A DNA stretch of 64,000 nt from Competibacter_A sp002352125 (GTDB lineage Bacteria > Pseudomonadota > Gammaproteobacteria > Competibacterales > Competibacteraceae): contig DAOROA010000018.1 of the NCBI GenBank assembly GCA_035441325.1, forward strand, positions 11,597 through 75,596. Reading direction: 5' to 3'. Shown in pieces: positions 18,501-25,863 of this stretch (its first letter is position 1; every line of letters starts with the position of its first letter). Below the pieces are notes generated by a model. It was not told the origin of the DNA and searched no databases. It saw only the letters and a list, made by a program, of their open reading frames with translations. Both the position numbers and the translations under genes were made by a program.

Positions 18501-18618
18501 CTACATCGGTTCCTGTTTGGATATCACCGACCGAAAACAGGCCGATGCCGTGCTTCATGCCAGCGAAGAAGAGAGCTTTTGGATGCTGAAAAAATTGATG
18601 AAGCGACAGCATGTCTGA
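15595..18618 (+). CDS. CheB-CheR-coiled-coil-PAS fusion (methylesterase/methyltransferase sensor)
   Basis: A 1007-residue fusion with domains in this order. CheB methylesterase (about 25-215) has the catalytic triad S36 in GASAGG, H63 in VIQH and D155 in GTGSDG, and no receiver domain in front. CheR methyltransferase (about 225-490) has the SAM-binding VAGCSTGEEAYS from residue 329. A segment at about 665-745 is built of NEELQ/STNEEL heptads, a long coiled coil. It is followed by one PAS-like domain and a second PAS (about 870-990) ending LDITDRK. No kinase domain is attached; the next gene supplies one. ATG 15595 has GGAG upstream. Such fusions form signalling systems distinct from chemotaxis; target receptors are not visible here. 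Confidence 0.9.
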   Translation: MKKSGDKTRKDVLEDQPDHLRAATPSPTHYVAVGASAGGLEAIESFFSHMPPENGLGFIVIQHLSPDYKSLMVELLSKRTPMPVHRAEDGMLVLPDHVYLIPPKKNLTIFHGKLLLSEQDHSKGINLPIDVFLRSLAEDQNKKAIAIILSGTGSDGTRGVRVIKEYGGMVMVQDEESAKFDGMPRAAISTGLADFVLPPDQMPAQLLSFAKHPYITKAERSETLLSDEQGMTRIFALLREKCKIDFTFYKPSTVTRRIERRMTINQIDDIKDYVALLSSHPGEIVALYRELLIGVTSFFRDQEVFDHLAQSYLPEIFKGAGGREVRFWVAGCSTGEEAYSLAIMARECMEELGIFNDVKIFATDIDRDAIHYAANGSFPESIAADVSPRLLAKYFYKKEDNFQIARNIREMVVFAQHNLIKDPPFTNITLISCRNLLIYLQPILQHKVLEFFNFSLNSGGILVLGTSETTGDMADYFELLDSKSKLYRSKGRLKPLSDTTPPLSVTDTRARDLRGQFAGVRRALRLGDEERVLERFLEAATRDYIPLTIIVNSQLEVLHVFGDSSSYFKLPAGKMVNDISKMAARELAVPLTTGIQKVFRQRQELYLYNIRLPQEGGVRVVDLRIRPLPEKKGQESLVAVFIGEVKKVDATDQEPVVQSYDLSKAAEERLRDLEQDLQFTRENLQATIEELETANEELQATNEELLASNEELQSTNEELQSTNEELFTVNTEYQSKIIELTELNNDVDNLLNATQVNQILLDENLEVRRFSPKITRIFKLLDSDVGRPVTHISHYLVDCDPIELVRKVQIGGQPLEQKVRTRDGCWYLMRVVPYVVGPRAFSGTVISFVDISEIKLVEATLRDSLQTFANIVNASPALLWMSDPDKGRVWFNEPWLAFTGRSLGQERGDGWAGGVHPDDFEDCLKRYKEAIDNRRPFSLEYHLRRFDGEYRWIYDQGHPRYTTEGEFLGYIGSCLDITDRKQADAVLHASEEESFWMLKKLMKRQHV

Positions 18619-18689
18619 CGCGGATGGCCTGAGAGTTCGGGCAGCCTCGGTATCGCCGAGCGTAGTTTCCCGCCCGCGAGCGATGTTCG

Positions 18690-20735
18690 ATGAACGATGA
18701 CCGGGGAGATCCGCACGCCAGCTTGCGCAATAGGGCCGAGGCGATTCTCGCCAGGCTGCCCCAGGAGCACGCCGATTTCTCGCCGACCGAAATTCGGCGC
18801 TTGATTTACGATCTGTCGGTGCATCAGATCGAGCTGGAACTCCAGAACGAAGAGTTGCGAAACATTCAAGAGCAGTTGGAACGCGCCAAAAATCGTTACG
18901 CACGGCTTTACCATCAGGCTCCGGTCGGTTATTTGACCCTGGATGCCAACGGTATCATTCAGCAGTCTAACCAGACTTTCGCCGATATGGTTGGCGTGGA
19001 GAATTCCAAGCTGATCGGTCAAGCGTTGTCCAGCTTCATGGGCGGTTCGGATCACGACGTTTTCCTCGGCCGCTTCAGGTCGTTTTTCAACAATCCCGAT
19101 GGTAAGAGCGTCGATGTCGCGCTGCGCGTCGCCTCCCGCAATCTTACCGCCCGGCTAACTGGACGGAGAGAGGCGGATACGTTTCTTCCCGGCGAGAGGG
19201 AGACGACCAAACCGACGTTGTTGGTCATCGTCAACGATATCAGCGCGCAGAAAGCGATGGAAAAAGCGCTGCGCCAGGAACAGGATGCTTCGCGCCAGTA
19301 TCTCGACGTGGTGGGTGCCATCGTCGTCGCTCTCCGGCCAGATCGAACCGTCGGCCTCATCAATCAGGCCGGCTGCCGGTTGCTCGGCCATGCTCAGGGG
19401 GAAATCATCGGAACCGACTGGTTCGAGCAGTTTTTGCCCGAGCGAGCGCGACCGGAGGCGGAGGCCATTTTCGCGCGATTGATGGCCGGCATGATCGAGC
19501 CGGTCGAATATGTCGAAAACGCTGTGTTGACCCGAAACGGCGAAGAACGGATCGTGGCTTGGCACAACGCGGTGTTGCGGGACGCGGCTGGTTACGTTAC
19601 CGGCACGCTGTCCTCCGGCGAAGACGTCACCGAACGCCGGCAGGCGGAGGCAGAACTGCAACAGCTTTCGCTGGTTGCCGCACATACCACCAACGCCGTC
19701 TTCATCACCGATGCCAAACAGCGCATCGAATGGGTCAATCGAGCTTTCGTTCGACTGACGGGATTTGCGCCAGCCGAGGCTTGCGGCAAAAGCCCGGACG
19801 AGGTGCTCCAAGGCACCGAAACCGACCCCGCCGCCGTGGCCGCGATTCGCGCGACGCTGGATGCCGGCCAAAGTTACGAAGGCGAGATTCTCGGCTACCA
19901 TCGGGACGGTTCAACCTATTGGGTCCAGCTCTTGATCGATCCGGTGTGCGACGCCGAAGATCGTGTCACCGGATTTATCGGCGTGCAGACCGACATCACC
20001 GCACGCCGTCAGGCGCGATTGGAACTCCAGGAAAAGAACGTCGAACTGGAGCGTTTTATTTACCTGGTTTCGCACGACCTCAAAAGTCCTTTGGTGACGA
20101 TCAAGGCTTTTCTGGGCTATCTGAAGCAGGATCTGGTTCGGGCCGACGCTGAGCGAATCGCGCAGGACATCGCGTACATGCGTGCCGCCGCCGACCGGAT
20201 GGGCCAATTGCTCGAAGAGCTGCTCGGGCTGTCGCGGGTCGGACGCATCGCTCATCCGCCGGTACGGGTCGGGTTTTGCGAGGTGGTGGAGGAAGCCTTG
20301 CGGCTGACGGCGGGCGGCATCGCCGAACGGGGCGTAGCGGTACAGGTGAACGATGCGGCCCTCATCCTGGTGGGAGACCGCCCTCGGCTGATGGAGATTT
20401 GGCAAAATCTGGTGGAGAACGGCGTCAAGTACATGGGCGAACAAGCATCGCCACGAATCGAGATCGGCGTCGAGCGATGCGGCAGAGAGCAGGTTTTTTT
20501 CGTGCGCGACAACGGCATGGGAATCGAACCGTGCTATCAAGAAAAAGTGTTCGGTTTGTTCGAGAAACTCGACCCGAAAAGCGAGGGTACCGGCTTGGGC
20601 TTGGCGCTGGTCAAGCGGATCGTGGAGCTATACCGGGGGCGTATCTGGCTGGAGTCGGCAGGCGCCGGACAAGGGACCTGCGTTCGGTTTACGCTGCCCG
20701 ATGCGGTCGAAGAGCGAGGCGAGGCGCAAACATGA
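18690..20735 (+). CDS. PAS-domain sensor histidine kinase
   Basis: A 681-residue, apparently soluble kinase. The order is a short helical region with HQIELELQNEEL, then three PAS-like segments at about 70-185, 205-320 and 325-440. The dimerisation domain follows with H462 in LVSHDLKSPL, then an ATPase domain with NLVENGVKYMG (N box), RDNGMGIEP (G1) and GTGLGLAL (G2). The N-terminal region also resembles the linkers found next to CheB-CheR fusions. It starts 72 bp after the fusion gene and overlaps the following response regulator by four bases (ATGA). The likely direct partner is therefore that regulator. No membrane segment is present; the signal is unknown. Confidence 0.9.
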   Translation: MNDDRGDPHASLRNRAEAILARLPQEHADFSPTEIRRLIYDLSVHQIELELQNEELRNIQEQLERAKNRYARLYHQAPVGYLTLDANGIIQQSNQTFADMVGVENSKLIGQALSSFMGGSDHDVFLGRFRSFFNNPDGKSVDVALRVASRNLTARLTGRREADTFLPGERETTKPTLLVIVNDISAQKAMEKALRQEQDASRQYLDVVGAIVVALRPDRTVGLINQAGCRLLGHAQGEIIGTDWFEQFLPERARPEAEAIFARLMAGMIEPVEYVENAVLTRNGEERIVAWHNAVLRDAAGYVTGTLSSGEDVTERRQAEAELQQLSLVAAHTTNAVFITDAKQRIEWVNRAFVRLTGFAPAEACGKSPDEVLQGTETDPAAVAAIRATLDAGQSYEGEILGYHRDGSTYWVQLLIDPVCDAEDRVTGFIGVQTDITARRQARLELQEKNVELERFIYLVSHDLKSPLVTIKAFLGYLKQDLVRADAERIAQDIAYMRAAADRMGQLLEELLGLSRVGRIAHPPVRVGFCEVVEEALRLTAGGIAERGVAVQVNDAALILVGDRPRLMEIWQNLVENGVKYMGEQASPRIEIGVERCGREQVFFVRDNGMGIEPCYQEKVFGLFEKLDPKSEGTGLGLALVKRIVELYRGRIWLESAGAGQGTCVRFTLPDAVEERGEAQT

Positions 20736-21175
20736 AAGAAGAGGAGCCCATGGTCGTTTTGCTGGTGGAGGATGAGCCGGCTCACGCCGAGATCGTGCGG
20801 CGCAATTTCGTGGATTTCTGTCCGGCTAACCGGCTGGTGCATGTCGCCGACGGCCAAGCTGCTCTGGACTATCTGTTTCGGCGGGCGCAATACCGCGATC
20901 CGGAACGCTCTCCCCGGCCGGCCCTCGTTCTGCTCGATTTACGTTTGCCAAAGGTGGATGGTCTGGAGGTGCTAAGAACCATCAAAACCGACCCCATGCT
21001 GTGCCGTATCCCGGTCGTGATTTTGACCACCTCGGCGGCCGAGACGGACGTCGCCAAAGCCTACGACAGTCATGCCAACAGCTATCTGGTCAAGCCGGTG
21101 GACTTTCCCCGGTTCGTCGCTTTGATGGAAACGCTCGGCCGTTACTGGCTGACGTGGAACGAGAACTCTGCTTGA
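20732..21175 (+). CDS. Single-domain response regulator (Rcp1-like)
   Basis: A 147-residue stand-alone receiver, 4-bp coupled to the upstream kinase. The acidic pocket is E13-D14 in LLVEDEPAH, the phospho-acceptor is D69 in LLDLRLPKVDG, the Thr switch is in ILTTSA and the conserved Lys in YLVKPVD. The longer loop before the phospho-acceptor, containing YRDPERSPRP, is typical of Rcp1-type regulators that pair with phytochrome-like kinases. There is no output domain, so it probably relays phosphate or acts by protein contact. It overlaps the next kinase frame if that gene begins at TTG 21172. Confidence 0.9.
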   Translation: MKEEEPMVVLLVEDEPAHAEIVRRNFVDFCPANRLVHVADGQAALDYLFRRAQYRDPERSPRPALVLLDLRLPKVDGLEVLRTIKTDPMLCRIPVVILTTSAAETDVAKAYDSHANSYLVKPVDFPRFVALMETLGRYWLTWNENSA

Positions 21176-21198
21176 GCCCGCGCTTGGAGGAAGTCACT

Positions 21199-22710
21199 TT
21201 GGACGCCAATCGCTTGCGGATATTGATCGTGGAGGACGAAGCGGCTCACGCCGAGGCGATCCGCCGCGCCTTCGAAGCTATCGGCGCGGAGGCCGAAGTG
21301 CGGGTGGCCGGCACGCTGCGCGAATACCGCGAGCGAGTGGCAGCCAGCGCGCCGGACATCGCCCTGGTGGATCTGAACTTGCCAGATGGCCGGGCCGTGG
21401 AAATTCTGAGCGCTCCACCGGAGGCTGGCGATTTCCCGATTCTGATCATGACCAGCTACGGCAACGAACAGATCGTGGTGGAAGCGCTAAAATCCGGTGC
21501 GCTGGATTACGTGGTCAAATCCGCCGGGGCGTTCGCCGCCATGCCGCGGGTTGTGGCTCGCGCCCTGCGCGAGTGGGGTCTGCTGCAGGAACGCAAGCGG
21601 GCCGAAGAGCGGCTCCGGCTGCAAGGTGCCGCCCTGGAAGCTGCCGCCAACGCTATCGCTATCGCTGACCGCACCGGCATCATCCGCTGGACGAATCCCG
21701 CCTTTGCGACCCTGACCGGCTACGCGCCGGAAGAAGCGTGCGGCCGCGAATTGTTCGACTCCAGCGCGCACGAGCAGGCGATTTACCGGAACTTATGGGA
21801 CACGGTCTTGGCCGGGCGGGTCTGGCAAAGCGAACTGCTCAATCGGCGCAAGGATGGTAGTTTCTATACCGAAGAGCAAACCATCGCGCCGGTCCGGGAC
21901 GCAAGCGGGGCGATCAGCCACTTTGTGGCCATCAAGCAAGACATCACCGAGCGGCGACGGGCGGAGAACGAAGTGCGCTGCTTGAACGCCGAACTGGAAC
22001 AGCGGGTACTTCAGCGCACCGCGCAACTGCAAGCGCTCAACAAAGAATTGGAGGCGTTCGCCTATTCGGTTTCTCACGATCTCAAGGCGCCGTTGCGCGG
22101 CATCGACGGCTATAGCCGGCTGCTTTTGGAGAATCAGGCCGCTCGTTTGGACGAGGATGGGCGCGCTTTTCTGACCCGCATTCGACAAGGCGTGTTGCAG
22201 ATGGGTATGTTGATCGAGGATTTGTTGGCGTATGCGCGGATGGAGCGGCGAGTTCTGCAAAGCGGGCCGGTGGAAGTGGGAAGTTTGGTGCGCTCGGTAT
22301 TGGCCGAACGCACCGCGGAAATTCAAGCGCGCAGGATCGATCCGCGCCTGGAGCTGCCTTCGCTGACGGTGCGCGCCGACCCGGAGGGGTTGGCGCAGGT
22401 GCTGCGTAACTTGCTGGACAACGCGCTCAAATTTAGCCGGGATAGATCGGTACCGGTGATCGAGATCGGGGGACGGCCTCAAGAAAACTGCGTCGTGTTG
22501 TGGGTGAAAGATAACGGCATCGGATTCGACATGCGGTTTCACGACCGGATCTTCGAGATTTTTCAGCGTCTGCACCGGGCCGAAGACTATCCGGGTACGG
22601 GGATTGGGCTGGCTATCGTGCGCAAGGCGGTACAGCGTATGGGTGGCCGGGTGTGGGCGGAAAGCGCGCCGGATGCCGGTTCGACGTTTTATCTAGAATT
22701 ACCGACATGA
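21199..22710 (+). CDS. REC-PAS hybrid sensor histidine kinase
   Basis: A 503-residue protein with an N-terminal receiver (E12-D13, D58 in LVDLNLPDG), a PAS domain at about 145-260, a short coiled coil, H293 in SVSHDLKAPLRGIDG and an ATPase domain with NLLDNALKF, KDNGIGFD and GTGIGLAI. The start is debatable. TTG 21199 has a strong GGAGGAAG six bases upstream, while TTG 21172 would overlap the previous stop by four bases and add nine residues. Putting the receiver at the N-terminus suggests it is controlled by, or feeds back from, the kinase just upstream. It ends with ATGA shared with the small ORF that follows. Confidence 0.88.
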   Translation: MDANRLRILIVEDEAAHAEAIRRAFEAIGAEAEVRVAGTLREYRERVAASAPDIALVDLNLPDGRAVEILSAPPEAGDFPILIMTSYGNEQIVVEALKSGALDYVVKSAGAFAAMPRVVARALREWGLLQERKRAEERLRLQGAALEAAANAIAIADRTGIIRWTNPAFATLTGYAPEEACGRELFDSSAHEQAIYRNLWDTVLAGRVWQSELLNRRKDGSFYTEEQTIAPVRDASGAISHFVAIKQDITERRRAENEVRCLNAELEQRVLQRTAQLQALNKELEAFAYSVSHDLKAPLRGIDGYSRLLLENQAARLDEDGRAFLTRIRQGVLQMGMLIEDLLAYARMERRVLQSGPVEVGSLVRSVLAERTAEIQARRIDPRLELPSLTVRADPEGLAQVLRNLLDNALKFSRDRSVPVIEIGGRPQENCVVLWVKDNGIGFDMRFHDRIFEIFQRLHRAEDYPGTGIGLAIVRKAVQRMGGRVWAESAPDAGSTFYLELPT

Positions 22711-22883
22711 AATCCGCTGCGCCCGTTCCCGGTGATCTCGTTCGTGGTGTTGAATCGGCCGTCACCTGCCGTTTTCTTGTGGCCGAGCCAGCGAGCTGGA
22801 GCAATTTGGTGCGGCCGATGACCCGGTTCGAAAGTGGCGAGCAGTTATTGGGCGAATCGCTCGCCGCGCGAGCTCCGCCATGA
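22707..22883 (+). CDS. Small coupled ORF, 58 residues, function unknown
   Basis: A 58-residue frame that fits exactly between two signalling genes. Its ATG overlaps the stop of the REC-PAS kinase (ATGA at 22707-22710) and its stop overlaps the ATG of the GGDEF-EAL gene (ATGA at 22880-22883). The sequence begins MKSAAPVPGDLVRG and has one Cys, no signal peptide and no membrane segment. It matches no family I know. The double 4-bp overlap argues for translation, either as a real small protein or as a coupling leader that carries ribosomes to the downstream gene. A chance open frame cannot be excluded. Confidence 0.5.
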   Translation: MKSAAPVPGDLVRGVESAVTCRFLVAEPASWSNLVRPMTRFESGEQLLGESLAARAPP

Positions 22884-25804
22884 GTTCCGCTTTGCGCGTG
22901 CTCTACGTCGAGGACAATGTCGCCGACGCCGATTTGACTCGGCGCGCGTTGGCCCGTTTGGCGCCGCATTGTACGCTGGATATCGTCTCGACGATTCAAA
23001 GCGGCTTGGCCCGGCTCGCCGGCTCAACCACCTACGATCTGGTGCTTTCGGACCTGCGCTTGCCGGACGGTAGCGGCCTCGATGCATTGGCTTACGTCCG
23101 CGAACGCGCCTTGTCGCTGGCAGTAGTTATCCTGACCGGTTCCGGCGATCAGGAAGCGGCGGTCGCCGCGCTCAAGGCCGGCGCCGACGATTATCTGGTG
23201 AAGATCGGCGATTATTTGGAGCGGTTGCCGCAGGTTATGGTCGCCGCCCTGGCGCGCTTTCGCGCCGAGCGCGCCCGCAAGCCCCGCCCGCTGAGGGTGT
23301 TGTACGCCGAGCATAGCCCTTTCGACATCGATCTTACGCGGCGTCACTTGGCGCGACATGCTGGACACATTCGGTTGGACGTGGTGCACGGTGTGGCCGA
23401 GGCGCTCGACCACCTGCCGGGCGCTCGATGCGCCGCGCCGCTTTACGACGTGCTGCTGCTCGACTATCGCCTGCCGGGCCTCGATGCGTTGGAGGCGGTC
23501 GAGATTCTGCGGAACGAGCGAAATCTGGACTTGCCGGTGGTCTTGGTGACTGGCCACGGCAGCGAAGAGATCGCTGCCCAAGCCTTGCGATTGGGCGTGG
23601 CCGACTATCTGGTCAAACATCCCGGTTATCTTTACGAGTTGCCCGCCACGCTGGAAAAGGCGTATCACCGAACCGAATTCGTGCGCCAGCAGGCGGCACT
23701 GGTCGAATCCGAGGCGCGGTTCCGTCGCTTGATGGAAAGCCTGCCGACTCTCGCGGTCCAGGGTTACGATCGTCATCGCCGGGCCATTTTCTGGAATCTA
23801 GCCAGCGAGACCTTATACGGATATAGCCGGGAGGAAGCGCTGGGCAGGGCGTTCGAAGAGCTGCTCGTGCCGCCGTCGCAGAGAGCGCCGGTCGCAAAGG
23901 AAGTCGAGCGATCCCTGACCGAAACGCAACCGCCGCCGAGCGAACTGACGCTCATGCGCAAGAGCGGCGAGCCGGTTACGGTATATTCCAGCCAGGTGGT
24001 GCAAACCAGCATTCGCGGCGAACCGGAGCTGTTCCGCGTGGACGTGGATCTCACCAGGCTCAAGCGAACCGAAGAACGCTTGCGCTTGCTAGCCACTGCC
24101 TTCGAGAGTACTCGGGATGGCGTGGTCATCACCGATCTCGAACCGCGTATCCTCGCCGTCAATCGCGCCTACAGCGAGATTACCGGCTACAGCGAGCCGG
24201 AAGTCGTAGGCCGAAATCCCCGCTTTCTCCAATCCGGCCGTCATGATCGCGCTTTCTACCAAGCTTTGTGGGCAAGCGTTCGGGAATCGGACCATTGGCA
24301 AGGCGAACTTTGGAATCGGCGCAAGAACGGCGAAATTTATCCGCAATGGTTAACGATCAGCATGGTCCGGAACGGCCGGGGCGACGCTACCCACTATGTG
24401 GGCGTGCTGACCGATATCAGCCAGATCAAGAACGCCGAGGAGCGGTTGGAGCATTTGGCTCACCACGACCCGCTCACCGGCTTGCCGAACCGGTTGCTGG
24501 CGCAGTCGCGGTTGGCCCATGCCTTGGAGCAAGCGCAGCGGCACGGCCGGCGGGTGGGTATTCTGTTCGTCGATTTAGATCGATTCAAAACGATCAACGA
24601 TAGCTTGGGTCATCCGGCCGGCGATGAATTGTTGCAAGCCATCGCCTGGCGGCTGCGCGGGCGGTTGCGTGAGGAAGATACCTTGGCCCGGCTGAGCGGC
24701 GACGAATTCCTGGTCGTGCTAGAGGATTTGCATCGCCCGGAAGAGGCCGCTGCGGTGGCCCGAACCATCACCGATGTGCTGGCGAACCCCTTTATCTTGC
24801 CCAGCGGCCCAGAAATATACGTCAACGCCAGCATCGGCTTGAGCCTTTATCCCGATGATGGCAGTTCTGCCATCGAACTGATCCAGCACGCCGATGCCGC
24901 CTTGCATCAAGCCAAGATGCAAGGCCGAAACACTTACCGTTTCTACACTGAGGCATTGACCCGGGTGGCCCACGAGCGGCTGGCATTGGAAAACAAGCTG
25001 CGTCGCGCCCTGGAACGGGACGAACTGGTGTTGCATTACCAGCCGCTGGTCTCGGTTCGAGAAGAGCGAATTATCGGCAGTGAAGCGCTGGTGCGTTGGC
25101 AACCGCCTGGCGAATCGCTAGTGCCGCCAGACCGTTTCATTTCGTTGGCGGAAGAGACCGGTCTGATCGTGCCGCTAGGGAATTGGGTGCTGCGCGTGGC
25201 CTGCGCTCAAGCCAAGGCGTGGTTGGATGCGGGGTTACCGTTGTTACTGGCGGTGAACCTGTCGGCCCGCCAGTTTCAGCAGCAAGATATGCCCGAACGC
25301 GTCCGGGCGGTGCTGGCGGACACGGGTTTGCCCGCCGAGTGGCTAGAGCTGGAAATTACCGAAAGCACACTGATGGAACAGCAGGGCTGGCAGGCCGTGG
25401 CCACGCTGGTGGCGCTCAAAAAACTGGGGGTGCGGCTGGCCATCGACGATTTCGGTACCGGCTACTCTTCGCTGGCCTATCTCAAGCGATTTCCTATCGA
25501 CAAGCTCAAGATCGATCGAAGTTTCGTGCACGACATTCCCCACAGCGCCGGCGACATGGAGATCGCTGCCGCCATCATCGCCATGGCCCGCAGTTTGCGG
25601 CTGGAGGTGTTGGCCGAGGGCGTCGAGACTTTGGAGCAGTTGGATTTTTTGCGCGAACAGGGTTGCGATGCGTATCAGGGTTTTTTGTCCGGCTGTCCCT
25701 TGCCGGCCGAAAGCATCGCGGCTTTGCTGGCCGAATGGCGGGCGCCCAGCTCGAACCGTCCAACGGGTCCGGGGCAGTTCGATTCGCCTGCCGGGCCCTG
25801 GTGA
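22880..25804 (+). CDS. REC-REC-PAS-PAS-GGDEF-EAL cyclic-di-GMP signalling protein
   Basis: A 974-residue response-regulator-type protein. Receiver 1 has E11-D12 and D58 in LSDLRLPDG. Receiver 2 (about 136-260) has D195 in LLDYRLPG but reads AEHS where the acidic pair is expected. Two PAS domains follow (about 280-400 and 405-525). The GGDEF domain has SGDEF at 606-610 in place of GGDEF. The EAL domain keeps E735-A-L, the DDFGTGYSS motif and EGVET, so phosphodiesterase activity is likely. SGDEF variants can be active or can serve as GTP-binding sensors. It is coupled to the preceding ORF by ATGA and is the likely output of the upstream kinases. Confidence 0.92.
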   Translation: MSSALRVLYVEDNVADADLTRRALARLAPHCTLDIVSTIQSGLARLAGSTTYDLVLSDLRLPDGSGLDALAYVRERALSLAVVILTGSGDQEAAVAALKAGADDYLVKIGDYLERLPQVMVAALARFRAERARKPRPLRVLYAEHSPFDIDLTRRHLARHAGHIRLDVVHGVAEALDHLPGARCAAPLYDVLLLDYRLPGLDALEAVEILRNERNLDLPVVLVTGHGSEEIAAQALRLGVADYLVKHPGYLYELPATLEKAYHRTEFVRQQAALVESEARFRRLMESLPTLAVQGYDRHRRAIFWNLASETLYGYSREEALGRAFEELLVPPSQRAPVAKEVERSLTETQPPPSELTLMRKSGEPVTVYSSQVVQTSIRGEPELFRVDVDLTRLKRTEERLRLLATAFESTRDGVVITDLEPRILAVNRAYSEITGYSEPEVVGRNPRFLQSGRHDRAFYQALWASVRESDHWQGELWNRRKNGEIYPQWLTISMVRNGRGDATHYVGVLTDISQIKNAEERLEHLAHHDPLTGLPNRLLAQSRLAHALEQAQRHGRRVGILFVDLDRFKTINDSLGHPAGDELLQAIAWRLRGRLREEDTLARLSGDEFLVVLEDLHRPEEAAAVARTITDVLANPFILPSGPEIYVNASIGLSLYPDDGSSAIELIQHADAALHQAKMQGRNTYRFYTEALTRVAHERLALENKLRRALERDELVLHYQPLVSVREERIIGSEALVRWQPPGESLVPPDRFISLAEETGLIVPLGNWVLRVACAQAKAWLDAGLPLLLAVNLSARQFQQQDMPERVRAVLADTGLPAEWLELEITESTLMEQQGWQAVATLVALKKLGVRLAIDDFGTGYSSLAYLKRFPIDKLKIDRSFVHDIPHSAGDMEIAAAIIAMARSLRLEVLAEGVETLEQLDFLREQGCDAYQGFLSGCPLPAESIAALLAEWRAPSSNRPTGPGQFDSPAGPW

Positions 25805-25816
25805 TCGTCGGTTACG

Positions 25817-25850
25817 CCGCACTCTCGCCCGCGAGCGAGCGAGAGTGCGG
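25817..25850. terminator. Hairpin between convergent genes
   Basis: Perfect 12-bp stem CCGCACTCTCGC (25817-25828) and GCGAGAGTGCGG (25839-25850) with a 10-base loop. It lies in the 59 bp between the GGDEF-EAL gene and the convergent receiver gene, so it can act for both strands. No long T-run is present. Confidence 0.6.
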
Positions 25851-25863
25851 GCGATGACCTCCT

